From positions 281,965-345,964 of the forward strand of contig NW_005197722.1 of NCBI RefSeq assembly GCF_000372725.1: 64,000 bases of DNA, written 5' to 3'. How positions within the stretch are numbered: the first letter of the stretch is position 1; every line of letters starts with the position of its first letter. Source of the DNA: Emiliania huxleyi CCMP1516. Lineage: Eukaryota; Haptophyta; Isochrysidales; Noelaerhabdaceae. Position numbers and translations under genes: made by a program. Below are positions 22,572-33,951 of the stretch, piece after piece. The notes beneath the pieces are model-generated. The model was given only the letters and a program-made list of their open reading frames with translations. It had not been told where the DNA came from and did not search any database.

Positions 22572-23143
22572 AGGCGTGAATCCTTTAGGATTCTCGCCCG
22601 CTCTGCTGAGGGGAGGGGACGGTCGACTGGGCCGGTCGCTCGACCCATTCTACTCTACTCTCAGTCTTACCATTCATGGACAATAGTGTCTGTGACGGCG
22701 GTCACATTCACAGCGAGGTCAGTTCACAGCCGAGCAGCCCCGATCCTGACACGCTCCACTTTCACCGCGCCGCCGCGGCTCGAGCAAGGTCAATGGCGAT
22801 CGGCATCTTGCCAGCTGTGGCTTGCCCGTCTACCGCTACCGCGCCTTCAGATACAGTCGCCCCTCCCGCCCACGCCGGCGACTGTCTGAGGTGCAGTTGA
22901 CATCTGGATGACTGCGCATAATGGGGTTGACCCGCCGCGCAGCAACCCGATATTCACGATTTAGGTTTCCGTCGAGTGACGAGTCTCGTCCGAGACGTCT
23001 AGTCTCATCCCGCCTCGTGGCATACCTGTTCTAGTGTGTCATGGGTGTCCCAGTGGTGTTCTCGTGTGTGGGGGAGGCTCAGCAGCACACCACAGGGAGG
23101 TTTCGTCAGTCTCGGCGTCGCATCTGCCGCGCCGAGATTCGAC
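22572..23143. other. spacer between the 153-bp repeats
   Basis: No protein-like frame. The two repeats bracket about 570 bp and could be ends of one composite element. Confidence 0.4.
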
Positions 23144-23296
23144 GGACCGAAGGGGTAGAGGCTAGCGCTCTCTGTCGAGAGAAGCGCATTACTCAAGACA
23201 ATGATTACTACATCATGCACGACCTCGAGCGTGCAACGCCGCACAGTGCTCAGGGTTCGAGCAGGTGCAGGCGAGTGGAGGGGCCCCTGGCAGAGG
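23144..23296 (+). repeat. 153-bp direct repeat, copy 2
   Basis: Second copy of the block at 22419-22571. Confidence 0.85.
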
Positions 23297-24076
23297 GGAC
23301 CAAATCACGGTCGCGGCCTTCCGACTCGCGCCTCCGCCTCACTGGCACTATTGTAGCCCTGGCCGGTGCGCGTGCGGAGTTGAAGTTCCGGAGTGAAAAT
23401 TCGAACGCGTTCTCTCACGGTGACCAAAAAATGTCCGCCTCAGAGGCACCTCCGGAGGCAGGCCGCCGCATGCCGGCGACACAGCTCCAGCTGTCGAGCT
23501 GACCCGCAGCTCCTCTCAGAGCGGGAACTGTGACAAAAGTTGATTGAGGCGGTTGTCAGGAATCATCATACGGATCACATTGTGGCTCTTTCATGACGGG
23601 AGACCGCCCGACCACTCCTGGGTGGCACTGTGCCACCGGTGTCGCTCGACGTCCTGTCGACAGCGTGCCGACAGCGACACAGATCATGTGGTACGCGTCG
23701 ATTATCGACCTCTACTGCTTACCCAGCCTTCGAGTGTATCCTGACTGTGGTCCCACACCCACTGGTGTCCATCTCAGAGACCGCAGGAGGTCATGAGGGT
23801 CGATGGGAGTGCCAACCCCACAATGTCTAAAAACCCAACCCAGTATTATCACTCGAGAGATCACTCGAGACACGAGAGATCACGCACAGGTATATCACGG
23901 CCCTACGTCGCTCAGAGGTAGAGGTAAAGGGCCCACGGCTGCCCAGAGGTAAAGGTAAGAGGGCCGCAGGCCCTCAGAGGTAGAGGTAACCTAGAGCTAG
24001 ACCCCTCCTACCCGGCCCTCAGGGCCATAGGGCCGACCCCCCCCCAACAGCCAACTGGCCCGACCCCGAGGCACCT
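23297..24076. other. no gene; AGAGGTAGAGGTAA minisatellite
   Basis: No coding frame supported. At 23911-23990 three imperfect units of CAGAGGTAGAGGTAA(A) with GGGCC spacers form a short minisatellite. Confidence 0.5.
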
Positions 24077-24149
24077 TAACTGGCAAAAACAGTTTTGAAA
24101 CTCGCAACTCGATACACGATAGTGATAGTAGTTTCAAAACTGCCAGTTA
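24077..24149. mobile_element. 73-bp hairpin MITE
   Basis: Inverted ends TAACTGGCA / TGCCAGTTA with an inner inverted pair AGTTTTGAAACT / AGTTTCAAAACT. The terminal TA on each side could be a TA target duplication as in Tc1/mariner-type MITEs. No coding capacity. Confidence 0.6.
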
Positions 24150-24477
24150 GCACTTGTTATCTTGTTAACTGGTTGAGCCTCGCCCTAGCCTTGCCACGAG
24201 CCACGCGCCAGCCGGAGGCGGAGCCCGGAGCCGCGCCCGGGCCGCAGCCCCAGGCCCAGCCGCCATCGCGCACATACCGGTAACACGGAGAACGCGAGAG
24301 TCACACGACTCACGAGCCGCGCATACAACACACGTAGTAGATCGGTACTGTCGCGGACTGGGCTGTGCCTGTGCGCTGTGGGTGTGGGCTGTGGGCTGTG
24401 GGGCGCGTGCACGTGGGCTACTCGTGAGGCCGAGCTAGCCAGACGGGAGCGCAGTCCCGGAGTGCGCGCCGCGCGTC

Positions 24478-26375
24478 TCACTCCTTGCCCGCCCGGCGCT
24501 GCTGCCGGCGCTGCCACCACCCGCACGCCTGGGCGCCCGCGATGCCCAGCAGCGACCCGTGCAGCATGTCCTTCCAGACGCAGACGGCGAGCACGGTCGC
24601 CGCGGCCAGACCCGCCCTCGCGCCGTTGGCGCGGGTCGCCTCGACGAGGTTGTCGTACAGGAAATCGCACCCGACGTACACGCAGATGCCGGCGATGGCG
24701 AGGGTCGGCAGGTAGCCGACGAGGCCGCAGAGCGGGTAGGCGCAGAGGAAGAGCGCGCTCACCGCCGCCGCAAAGTAGCAAGAGAAGCGGTCGAGGCCAC
24801 CGATCTTGCGGTGGATGGCGGAGTCGGACAGGCCGAGGTAGCTCGAGTAGCCACCCGCGGCGGCGGCGGCGGCGGTGCCGAGGGCGTGGGAGCGGAGCTC
24901 CTGTGGGGCAGGTGTTGGACTTGCGTGACACCCATGCGGAGGGCCGGGTCGAGTCGACTGGGGGGGCTGGGGCTGGAGCCGTCTTGAGGTCGAGCTTCTG
25001 CCGGATGAGCGGCCCGTACAGCACATAGTTGAGCACAGTGTTCACGAGCGGCCTACGCGGCAGCCGCGCGGCGCGTGTGGCGGCCGCTTCACTCCAGCGG
25101 CGCGGCATGCCCGAGGCGCCCGAAGAGGGCAGCGCACACGAGCTGCTTGAGGGCCGCCGCGGAGAAGAGGACGTCCCATCTGCCGGGCGCGTCGGGGAGA
25201 GGTGTCACGGACGTGCCACGGGGCCGGCCGCCGGGATCAGCACCTCGCACCGGACGAGCGAGGGCGAGAGGGAGCGCCACAGGGCGGAGGCGGGCTCGCC
25301 GACAACCTCGGCCATCAGCCAGCCCGCCGCGCGCGCGTCCGGCACCGGACAGCCTGTGGCCAGCCGCAAGCCGTGCACCTGGAGCGTGAAATCACAAGCG
25401 AATGCATCCGCGGCGCGCGCCTCGCGTCGAGATACGGGCTCCACATGCGGTGGCTCGAGTGCGAACGCGGAGCGACACAGTCGAATGCAACACAGGGATC
25501 CTCGCTCTAGGGCCGCGCACGAGCGCGCTGACGGCGAGGATGAAGATTGGGATGAGGAGCGGGCCGCCTAAAGAGGTGCGGTTGATGGGTGCGGCGGTAC
25601 GGGCCTCGCCGCCGCTCGCTCGGCCCTCACCTACGCCCTTGCGCGAGGCCCTCCAGAGGCCGAGGCCGAAGAGGTTGGCGGGCACCCACAGCCGCGCGCT
25701 CTGCAACGTCAGCAGCGCGCCCGCGCCCAGCCCGAGCACGTCAAAGGAGAGCAGGTAGAGGGACCAGCCGATGGCGGCGAAGAGGCCCGCCTGCAGCGGC
25801 GGCGGCAGCAGGCGGTCGATGTTGTCGACCGGCGCCTCCGAGGCCAGGGCGAGGAGCGCGGCGGCGAGCAGGTTGGCGACGATGCTGCCCGCGAGCACCG
25901 TCGCGAGCAGCACACCCGGCCCGGCGCCGGCGCCGACGGCGCCCGCCGCGATGACGGCGAAGCGCGCGAGGAAGGGGAGGACCTCGAAGGAGGGCACCGC
26001 GAGCGCGACTCCGCCGCGCACGCTGGTCGTCCTGGCGACGACCGCCTGCGTGACGACAAAGCCGACCAGTCCGTGCTGGATGCCGATCGCCAGCGGCAGC
26101 CCAACCGGAGCAAAGATGATCGAAGCGCACGCGGCGGCAAAGGTGAATTGCATCACGCCCGTGTACGTGCCCGCGACGACCGAGCCCATCCTCGTCGGAG
26201 CCGGTTCCGCCGTCGCCTGGGCCACCGGCGCTGCGCGCGCCCGGCTGAGCCTCGCCCTGCTGCTGAGCCAAGGCGTGCACGCCCGCGGCGCGGCGACTCT
26301 CGGCGACGATATCGCGGAGAGCTGCAGGGCGTGCGCAGAGGAGGAGAGGAAGAGGAGGGGGAGGAGGAGGCGCAT
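24478..26375 (-). CDS. SulP/SLC26-like membrane transporter with predicted plastid leader
   Basis: Five minus-strand exons join in frame: 26375-25521, 25378-25251, 25179-25120, 25052-24980 and 24900-24478, about 512 residues. The ATG at 26375 gives a hydrophobic signal (MRLLLPLLFLSSSAHA) then an Arg/Ser/Ala-rich stretch to about residue 65, the bipartite leader expected for plastids with extra membranes. After it comes a multi-spanning protein matching the SulP core: GVMQFTFAAACASIIFA, TTSVRGGVALAVPSFEVLP, VLNYVLYGPLIRQKLDLKTE, AAAGGYSSYLGLSDSAIHRK and GYLPTLAIAGICVYVGCDFL. Family members carry sulfate, bicarbonate or other anions. No C-terminal STAS domain is visible: the frame stops about 40 residues after VLAVCVWKDMLHG. 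Introns are 67-142 nt; two start with GC. Substrate is not predictable from what is seen. Confidence 0.75.
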
Positions 26376-26438
26376 CGTAGACGACGACGATTTGGCGCCT
26401 AACGGTAGCGTTGACAAAAAGAATTTTAGAAGGCAAAC

Positions 26439-26477
26439 ACTGGGCACGGGACTGGCGCGCACTGGCACTAACACAGG
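26439..26477 (-). repeat. dispersed repeat DR2, copy a
   Basis: 39 bp that appear perfectly repeated in reverse orientation at 45061-45099 (GGGCACGGGACTGGCGCGCA). It lies in the presumed 5' flank of the transporter gene. Confidence 0.75.
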
Positions 26478-26544
26478 TACACCACTGGAGCCGCCTAAGT
26501 GTTCGACGCGCCTCAACAAGAAATAACGCAAAACGTGGTTGCGT

Positions 26545-26598
26545 TGCGCATCTCTCCGGGGGCCCCTCTGCGCCGGGGAGGCGTTGTTGGAGGCTAGA
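26545..26598 (-). repeat. dispersed repeat family DR1, partial copy c
   Basis: Matches the family 3' part in reverse (GGGGGCCCCTCTGCGCCGGG, GGCGTTGTTGGAGGCTAG). Confidence 0.75.
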
Positions 26599-27432
26599 CA
26601 GGGTTTGCGGTGTCAGTTAGTGTATGTAAAAAATTCTTAGAAATTTGCCCCCCCCCCCCCCCCCAGCCCCCTCCCGAGAACGGGGCTAGAAGCACACACC
26701 CCGAGTGCGGGACATGGGGCAGCAACCGACAACGTGGGCGGGGATGGGGTGCTGCTCAACCGGCGGCAACCAGCAGCTTTCACAGCCGAGTGCGGAACAA
26801 GGGTTGCAACCTGGTAAAAAGACGGCTCGCAGTTCGCTCGCGACGCCGACGCCGACGCCGCCGCCGGAACGACCGCGGCGGCCGGTCGAGCGGCCGCCCC
26901 GGCCAGCGGCCGTATCGAGCCTGCCCGTCGCGAAGGTGCGGACCTCACGCGCCCCACCGGCCGCCCGCGCCGCCGCGCCCACGTCGCTCTCTCGAAGCCC
27001 AGCGCCACGCCGCTACGACTCCCATCGCGACGACTCCCGTGCTCGCTCGTGGCGCAGGCGATCGACTCCTGACACCCATCGAGCGGATGGGCGCGTTCCC
27101 GCCGCGACCCGGTACTCTCGAACGACTTTTGAGGGCAAAAGGTGCCGCCCGAGCCCATTCCCGCCGCCCGCCGCCCGAGATCAGCTGCCACCGGCCAGCG
27201 CGCGCGCGGAGACCTGCCGCGAGCGCCTCCGTGGCCCTAGCTGGGGTGATTAGCAAGCGCCTCGGCACTTTAGATTCGCCCCTCGGGCTTTTCCGCGCGC
27301 GTGATCAGTCTCGCGTTCTCTCCTTTTTCAGGCGCCTGTTTTCGGCCTCTGAAGAGCAACCGTCGAGGCGTCGATGCTCGCCTCCACGCCCGCGCCAGAC
27401 CTCCGCGATTGGGGCGCCTTGTCGACGGGATC
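26599..27432. other. no gene; poly-C tract
   Basis: A C-homopolymer of about 19 bp lies at 26647-26665. Long frames in the GC-rich part have biased, non-protein composition. Confidence 0.4.
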
Positions 27433-27601
27433 AATTGTGATTCCGGGCGTATTTTTCTGGTATCTTACTCGCACGTCGGCGACTCTTAGTCGCTTCTCCG
27501 TGCTAGGAGGCCTCTGTTTTGTGTCCGTGAGGACTAGATCGAAACTAACATTCGGGAACATTTCAGTAAGATATCAGAAAAATGCGCGTTCGTTCACAAT
27601 T
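27433..27601. mobile_element. 169-bp MITE with about 34-bp imperfect TIRs
   Basis: Outer ends AATTGTGA / TCACAATT and inner segments TATTTTTCTGGTATCTTACT / AGTAAGATATCAGAAAAATG form a long imperfect inverted repeat around a loop of about 100 bp. It is AT-richer than its surroundings. No coding capacity. Confidence 0.65.
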
Positions 27602-27716
27602 CATGTGTATATGAACGGTGCCGACGGGTTTGGCGAGCAGCGAAGCCGTCCAGGCGCAGCAACGCGACGGTTTCGGAGGCCGACGGCTCCGAAAGAGCCT
27701 CCCGAGCGAGGCCGGC

Positions 27717-28456
27717 GCGGTCACGGTACCGTGGAGGCCACAGACGTCGCCGGAGCGGCACTCCCGGGGCGCCACTCCCTCACCCGGTCAGGGGGGGCCA
27801 ACCACAGCCCGCCTCACCGTCCGTGGAGCTTCCGTGGTCCGCCGCTTCGGCTTCGATTTTCGACCCTCCCGAGGCTGCTATAGCAGCCCCGCGGAGCCTC
27901 CCGGATGCATCGGCACACCGTCGTCCAGAACGCCGGCGCACGCGCTGCCCAGTGACTGGGCGGGTCGGCCCCGACTAGGGGCGGGCCCAGCCGCGCGGAG
28001 AAGACCATCCCACTCGCGGTTCGTCGCACCGTCCGCTCCAGTTTTCGTCTCGAGCGGGTCGTGAGACGGCCGCGAGAGCGAGCACCGCGGTCACGGTACC
28101 TTGGAGGCCACAGACGTCGCCGGAGCGGCACTCCCGGGGCGCCACTCCCTCACCCGGTCAGGGGGGGCCAACCACAGCCCGCCTCACCGTCCGTGGAGCT
28201 TCCGTGGTCCGCCGCTCCGGCTTCGATTTTCGACCCTCCCGAGGCTGCTATAGCAGCCCCGCGGAGCCTCCCGGATGCATCGGCACACCGTCGTCCAGGA
28301 TGACGGCGCACGCGCTGCCCAGTGACTGGGCGGGTCTGCCCCGACTAGGGGCGGGCCCAGCCGCGCGGAGAAGGCCAGCGAGCTCGAAACACGTCGCCGC
28401 GGCCGGCCGTTTCGCAAGCCTGAGCGGGTCGCCAGACACCCGCGAGAGCCAGCAGC
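27717..28456 (+). repeat. tandem repeat, two copies of about 370 bp
   Basis: 27717-28086 and 28087-28456 are near-identical (shared GGTCACGGTACC, GGCCACAGACGTCGCCGGAG, CTGCTATAGCAGCCCCGCGG). They diverge in the last third of the unit. Each unit contains a GGCTGCTATAGCAGCC palindrome. Confidence 0.85.
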
Positions 28457-29021
28457 TAGAGCGCCGTCGTAGCCGCAGATCGAGTCGAGGAGCTTGATGT
28501 CCACGGTAGCAGTTGTGGAGAGCGGTGGCACGGTGCGTGTAGACGCGTCGATTGAGGGCTCCCTTTCGAAACGCGACGGGTACGGCTCGACAACTGCCAG
28601 CACAGTTTTACGCCGGCCAGCGTGAGAGCACAACAGGGAGCCGGCGACCCGTACGCTTTGCGCGTGGCGACTGGTGGCTGTCTGGAGCTCGTGTGAGCTG
28701 GGCCGACGCGTGGCCGAGCCGAGAGGACCAGCGAGCGACCACGTTGGCGATGAAGCTTGGCGGCCGGCGCCTCGTCGCCAGACGTCACAGCGGCGTGGAT
28801 GTAGGAGTGTGCGGCGACGGTTACCGGCAAATCCGGCCCAGTGTGGCCGGCAGCTGCCTAGCGCTGGCCTGTGGCCGGCGCCGCGGTGGCGGAGAAGGCG
28901 TCTCGCCGCCGTGGCGGCGGTCGGCAGGTGCGAGCGTGATGCCATCTTGCGGGACGACACCCGTCTCGCAAAACCCGGACTGCCACCTTAAAAACACGTC
29001 ATCGCCCGTCTTGCGTCCACC
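28457..29021. other. no gene seen
   Basis: GC-rich spacer between two tandem arrays, with no protein-like frame. Confidence 0.35.
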
Positions 29022-30230
29022 CTTCCCCGGTCCTCACTGCCTTGCCGGGGTCATGCCCCCCCCCCTCTATAGCGCCGCCGGAGGCGGCGTAGCTTCCGAG
29101 ACGCTCGGTCAGACACACGGGGGGAGAGACGGACACCACATCATTACGAATTGACGCAAAAATGCGTCACGAGAGCGTGTAGAATATATTTCGCCGAGAG
29201 CGCGCCGCAGGCGCACCTGGTGTACGGCCCCGGAATGACGGTCACTGATCAAAGTTGGGCGCCTTTGGTCGAGGCTTCCCCGGTCCTCACTGCCTTGCCG
29301 GGGTCATGGGCCCCCCCCTCTATAGCGCCGCCGGAGGCGGCGTAGCTTCCGAGACGCTCGGTCAGACACACGGGGGGAGAGACGGACACCACATCATTAC
29401 GAATTGACGCAAAAATGCGTCACGAGAGCGTGTAGAATGGCTATATTTCGCCGAGAGCGCGCCGCAGGCGCACCTGGTGTACGGCCCCGGAATGACGGTC
29501 ACTGATTAAAGTTGGGCGCCTTTGGTCGAGGCTTCCCCGGTCCTCACTGCCTTGCCGGGGTCATGGGCCCCCCCCTCTATAGCGCCGCCGGAGGCGGCGT
29601 AGCTTCCGAGACGCTCGGTCAGACACACGGGGGGAGAGACGGACACCACATCATTACGAATTGACGCAAAAATGCGTCACGAGAGCGTGTAGAATGGCTA
29701 TATTTCGCCGAGAGCGCGCCGCAGGCGCACCTGGTGTACGGCCCCGGAATGACGGTCACTGATTAAAGTTGGGCGGTCAGACACACGGGGGGAGAGACGG
29801 ACACCACATCATTACGAATTGACGCAAAAATGCGTCACGAGAGCGTGTAGAATGGCTATATTTCGCCGAGAGCGCGCCGCAGGCGCACCTGGTGTACGGC
29901 CCCGGAATGACGGTCACTGATCAAAGTTGGGCGCCTTTGGTCGAGGCTTCCCCGGTCCTCACTGCCTTGCCGGGGTCATGGCCCCCCCCCTCTATAGCGC
30001 CGCCGGAGGCGGCGTAGCTTCCGAGACGCTCGGTCAGACACACGGGGGGAGAGACGGACACCACATCATTACGAATTGACGCAAAAATGCGTCACGAGAG
30101 CGTGTAGAATGGCTATATTTCGCCGAGAGCGCGCCGCAGGCGCACCTGGTGTACGGCCCCGGAATGACGGTCACTGATTAAAGTTGGGCGCCTTTGGTCG
30201 AGGCTTCCCCGGTCCTCACTGCCTTGCCGG
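29022..30230 (+). repeat. 257-bp satellite array, four full units, one truncated, one partial
   Basis: Units begin at 29022, 29275, 29532, 29774 (truncated, lacking about 99 bp of its 5' end), 29947 and 30204 (27 bp only). Each full unit carries two hairpins: GCGCCGCCGGAGGCGGCG beside TCTATAG, and TGACGCAAAAATGCGTCA. Units are almost identical, indicating recent amplification or homogenisation. The array ends inside the 3' part of the small minus-strand gene at 30560. Confidence 0.9.
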
Positions 30231-30560
30231 TCGAGCACCTCGGCGCGCTGGTGGGTGTAGACGCGCACCTCCGTGAGAGGCTCGGGCGGAGGCTCCTCGG
30301 CGGGCGGCTTGGAGAGGATGCGTCCACGACGGGTCGACAACCGCGTCCTGCACCTGCGTGTCGAGCTTGCGCTTGAGGACAGAGCTGCCCTTCCTCACCT
30401 CGATGATGACCGCGTCAAACATCACCGCATCGCAGTCGCTCGCGTTGAGGCGCAGCTTGAGGTCCAGCACCTTGGTCGACGCCGGCAGGTTGAGCGTGCC
30501 CGTCGCCTCTCCCTGCTGCCACGGCAGCGCCACCATCGTCTGCTCGGCCGTCTCTGCCAT
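30216..30560 (-). CDS. small hypothetical protein, 3' end disrupted by satellite array
   Basis: From the ATG at 30560 the frame reads MAETAEQTMVALPWQQGEAT, then LNLPASTKVLDLKLRLNASD and DAVMFDAVIIEVRKGSSVLK, which looks like a compact beta-strand/helix domain, perhaps ubiquitin-like; I am not sure. After DTQVQDAVV the best protein reading shifts frame (RGRILSKPPAEEPPPEPLTE, VRVYTHQRAEVLD), implying a short intron or a frameshift near 30330. Coding resemblance stops at 30231, exactly where satellite sequence begins, so the original C-terminus is lost. In the first frame a stop falls at 30216; in the shifted frame it falls inside the satellite at 30113. Confidence 0.5.
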   Translation of the reverse strand: MAETAEQTMVALPWQQGEATGTLNLPASTKVLDLKLRLNASDCDAVMFDAVIIEVRKGSSVLKRKLDTQVQDAVVDPSWTHPLQAARRGASARASHGGARLHPPARRGARPARQ

Positions 30561-30838
30561 CGCAGTAAAGTCGTTATGTTCACGCCCCGCTTCCCGGCAA
30601 ACTTTTTGCCGCTCGCTCGGCGGGCCCGGAGAAGCAGCCCGGAAAGCACCGAGCTTGATATTCAGCTGATTACCTTCGTTCGGTTGGGGACGGGACGGGG
30701 AACTTTTGCGTGGGCAGGGAACTGCAGGGGGAGAGGGGGGAGGGAGGCCCAGCGAGGGTCTGCGGCTGGATCCTACTGCGCGGCTGGACTAAAGACGCAC
30801 TAAACCTCGCTAAATCTGGATGTAAAGTCGCAGTGAAC

Positions 30839-30930
30839 TCGCGCTAAATTTGCGCTAAATTCGCGCTAAATTTGCGCTAAAGTTGCGCTAAAGTTGCGCT
30901 AAAGTTGCGCTAAAGTTGCGCTAAAGATGC
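30839..30930 (+). repeat. 11-12 bp minisatellite (TGCGCTAAAGT)
   Basis: Eight consecutive units of GCGCTAAA with TTT, TTC or GTT spacers; the last five are identical. Confidence 0.9.
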
Positions 30931-33063
30931 AGTAGATAAACACTTCACACCGCACTAAATTTAGACCCAGGCGCCCTCCGCTCGGGGACTGCGACGCTTG
31001 GAAACTTGTAGATAGAGGCTGCCGGACTGCGACGCCCCCGGGGCACCAGTCTTCACCTTCCCCAGCTTTCCCCTCTTGATCACATAGGATTTTGGTCACA
31101 ATTTTCACATCATCGCAGAGACCCAACGCGCTCAAAAAGTAGCAGGAATGGCTTAGAAGGCTCTAAAAGGGGCTCCCAGCCACTAAATTTGTCCGCCCGG
31201 CCGATGCAAATGTCGTTTTGTGTGTCCGTCCACTGAAACCGGACTCCGGCAAGCACCTTTTTGGCGCCGTGGCCAGGTGTATTTTATTTTTGCTTGGCCG
31301 GCCCTGATGATGAAATTCTGCAAAAACCTGACCGGCCCCTGCCCTGCCCCTACCTACCTACCTACCTACCTTACTTATGGGAAACTAAAAAAGAAATCAC
31401 GGGACGGCTGGAGGTGGGGTACTATACCAACTAGAGTGATGGTTGGGGGCAAACCCCGCAAAGTGACCCGTTTTTACCCACCCACGCCCGTGCGCGCGTA
31501 TCTTAGCTGGTACGCGGCCACACGCGCTGGCGCGCACGGCAACCGGGACTTACACGCGCGACACGAGGGACTGTGCGTATCCTCGCCTGCCTCGGGGGAT
31601 AAATAATAGCCGCCCTGGCCCCGTGCAACAGCGGTCCGGCAGGCTGCCCCCAAGGCCCCCCGGGCCGCTGCGGGTTTGGGAGTTATGCTTAGGCACAGCT
31701 TCGGCGATGGCAGCCCCTCTCTGGGGTGTTGCATAGGCGGGGAGTCTCCCCCGCTGGTCTCCTCCTTCCCATTTTTTCTTTTCTTTTGAGAGCAGGACGC
31801 CGGGTTTGTCTTGTATGTGCATGTCGGGCCTGGGTGTGTGTGAGGGGCAGAGGGGCGGGAGCGTGCGGGGCAGAGGCCCAACGTCGGGCGGCTTGTCGGG
31901 GTCCGGAGCATTCGAGGGGGGAAAGAGGAGGGGGGAATGGGCGGTCGGCGTCGGGGTAGCAGCACCAGGGCGTACGGGGTAGCCGTCACTTTCCTGCCTC
32001 ACAAGGGCGGGGCTGTCCCGGAAAGTGAGAAACGCCGGGCAGCGTGACGCATTACTGAACCCTCCCATACGTGTTTGGGGTTCCTCCTTTGCTGTCCCAT
32101 CCCCTCATCTCTTTCCCGCCTGGGCGGGGCAGCGGGCGGGCGCGCGGTGCGGTGTGGCGTGTGAGTGTGTGCGACTGCAACGACGGACCGCTCGCAAGAG
32201 ACCATTGGGTTTGTACTATTAACAACGAAGGCGCTCTCAAAAAAAACGCGGGCCGCACACAGACTTTCGGACCGCACAGTACGTGTCGAAGCTGCTAATC
32301 CTGCCTTTCGGAAGAGCCCCCGCCCAGCAGGTGGGCGCTGCAGGCGAGCCGCCTCATATCTTCGCCCCCCCCGTCGCTCACGCTGCATCTGAAGCACCGG
32401 ACCACCCCCCCCGCGCCCAGGCGGCCTAGCTGCCGCGGGCTCCACCCACGCGGGCCACCATCAGCGCCGCCCGACGGCTCAGAACCTCTCTCTTTAGGTC
32501 CCTCAAAGGCGGCGAGCGAGCGGCGGGGCAGATGAATCGAGCTCTGGACGCATGCCGCGAGAGCTGTGAGGGTCGCAGCTCGGCCTCCATCTCGCCCAGC
32601 GGTGGCGCGTCGGCTTGCCGGCTCACGGGGGCCACTGCCCCTAGGTGCCGCCTCGCCTCGCCTCTATGCACCCTGCACCCTCTAGCGCCTCACCCTGCCC
32701 GGTGCCGTGGTAGTGGCGGTGTCAGCCATGCTGGACCGGCGGCAGCGAGGACGACGGGCGTGGCTGCGGCGACAATGGCGGCTTGGCCCGTGACGGCGAC
32801 GGCGCTGACGGCAGAGCAGCTGCGGCCGGCACGGGCGGGTGCGGCCGAGCAGCGCGGCGCTCACAGCAGGCGGCCGGTGTGGCGGCGGCGACGGCGCCGC
32901 ACGAGGAAGCGGTGGCGCAGCCGCGCATGACAGGTCCGGCGCGTGTCGAGCAGCGAGGTGGTGCGCCGCGCTGCCGACGCGCCCCCAGACCGCCGCGTGC
33001 CGAGCCGCCGGCTGTTGGTGCTTACAGTCTGCGGCGGTGGCGCCGCCGCCGTGGAGCGAGGCA

Positions 33064-33139
<76 letters not shown>
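33064..33139 (+). repeat. (CGG)n trinucleotide tract, about 25 units
   Basis: Uninterrupted CGG for about 76 bp. All six frames yield homopolymers (Gly, Ala, Arg or Pro), so overlapping frames are not evidence of genes. Confidence 0.95.
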
Positions 33140-33141
<2 letters not shown>

Positions 33142-33951
33142 GATGCGGCGGCTGCACGTTGTGCCTCGAGGCGTCGCTCGCGGCGCTGGTGCGGCGCGTG
33201 GTTGGCGGACGAGGTTGCGCGCGCACGGCGCTCGGGTGTAGTCACGTCCCTCGGCTCTCGCCACCGCTGTCGCCGCGCGCTCCGCGTTCGTTGTCGCCGG
33301 CGCTGCCCACCTCGAGCCACTGCGGCCACTGCCGCGCGACGTTGCGCCGCGCCACGCTGGCCGTCGCTCTCTCGACGTTGTGGAGGAGGCTCTGTCCCAC
33401 GTCGAGAGGAGGCGTTCCCGCGGTGATATTGACCCGCTCTGTTGTCTCTAGGCTGCGTCGGCACGGGAGGCGCTGCGGGCGGGGAGGTGGAGCGGGCTGC
33501 GGAGCGGCAGATTAGTGGCAGTGGCGACGGGCGGGGCGGCAGCGAGCAGGGTGGCGAGTGAGACGTTGGAGAGGCGGGGCTGGGGAGGCTGGTGCCGGTG
33601 CCACTACATGCGGTGCAGGTGCGGTGTGCTACTGTAGTGCTCGCTCACCGGAGCGAGCGCGGCGCTCGGACCGTCCTGGCAAGGGCCGCTGTACTCATAA
33701 TACACGTGCATCGTGAGTACTCAACTCATGAGTACCACCGCAGTTGAGTATTCATACTCATGAGTACGGCTGGCGCATGCGTGAGTAAATGTACTCAAGT
33801 CCATGAATACTACTCATCCCAGAGTCCCAAAACGCGCTCCCTGTCGACCGACCGCTGTCTCTGCTCCAGCGCTTCGCATATGCCACCAAAGAGGAAGGGA
33901 AGAGCCCAGCCTCGGCTAGATGTGCCAAAATACAAGCTGCTTCGGTAGCCG

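Larger units (their letters stand above)
30561..33689. other. long gene-poor stretch with simple repeats
   Basis: No supported gene in about 3.1 kb. It contains the GCGCTAAA minisatellite (30839-30930), a CTAC tract near 31349-31371 and the (CGG)n tract (33064-33139). Long frames across 32.5-33.5 kb are products of GC-rich simple sequence. Confidence 0.5.

Noticed and set aside
29022..30230. Regular repeats resembling a CRISPR array
   Set aside because: Units are 257 bp and tandem without unique spacers, in a eukaryotic nuclear region with introns; this is satellite DNA.
32532..33515. Several long overlapping ORFs on both strands
   Set aside because: They derive from the CGG tract and GC-rich simple sequence; composition is Arg/Ala/Pro/Gly only.
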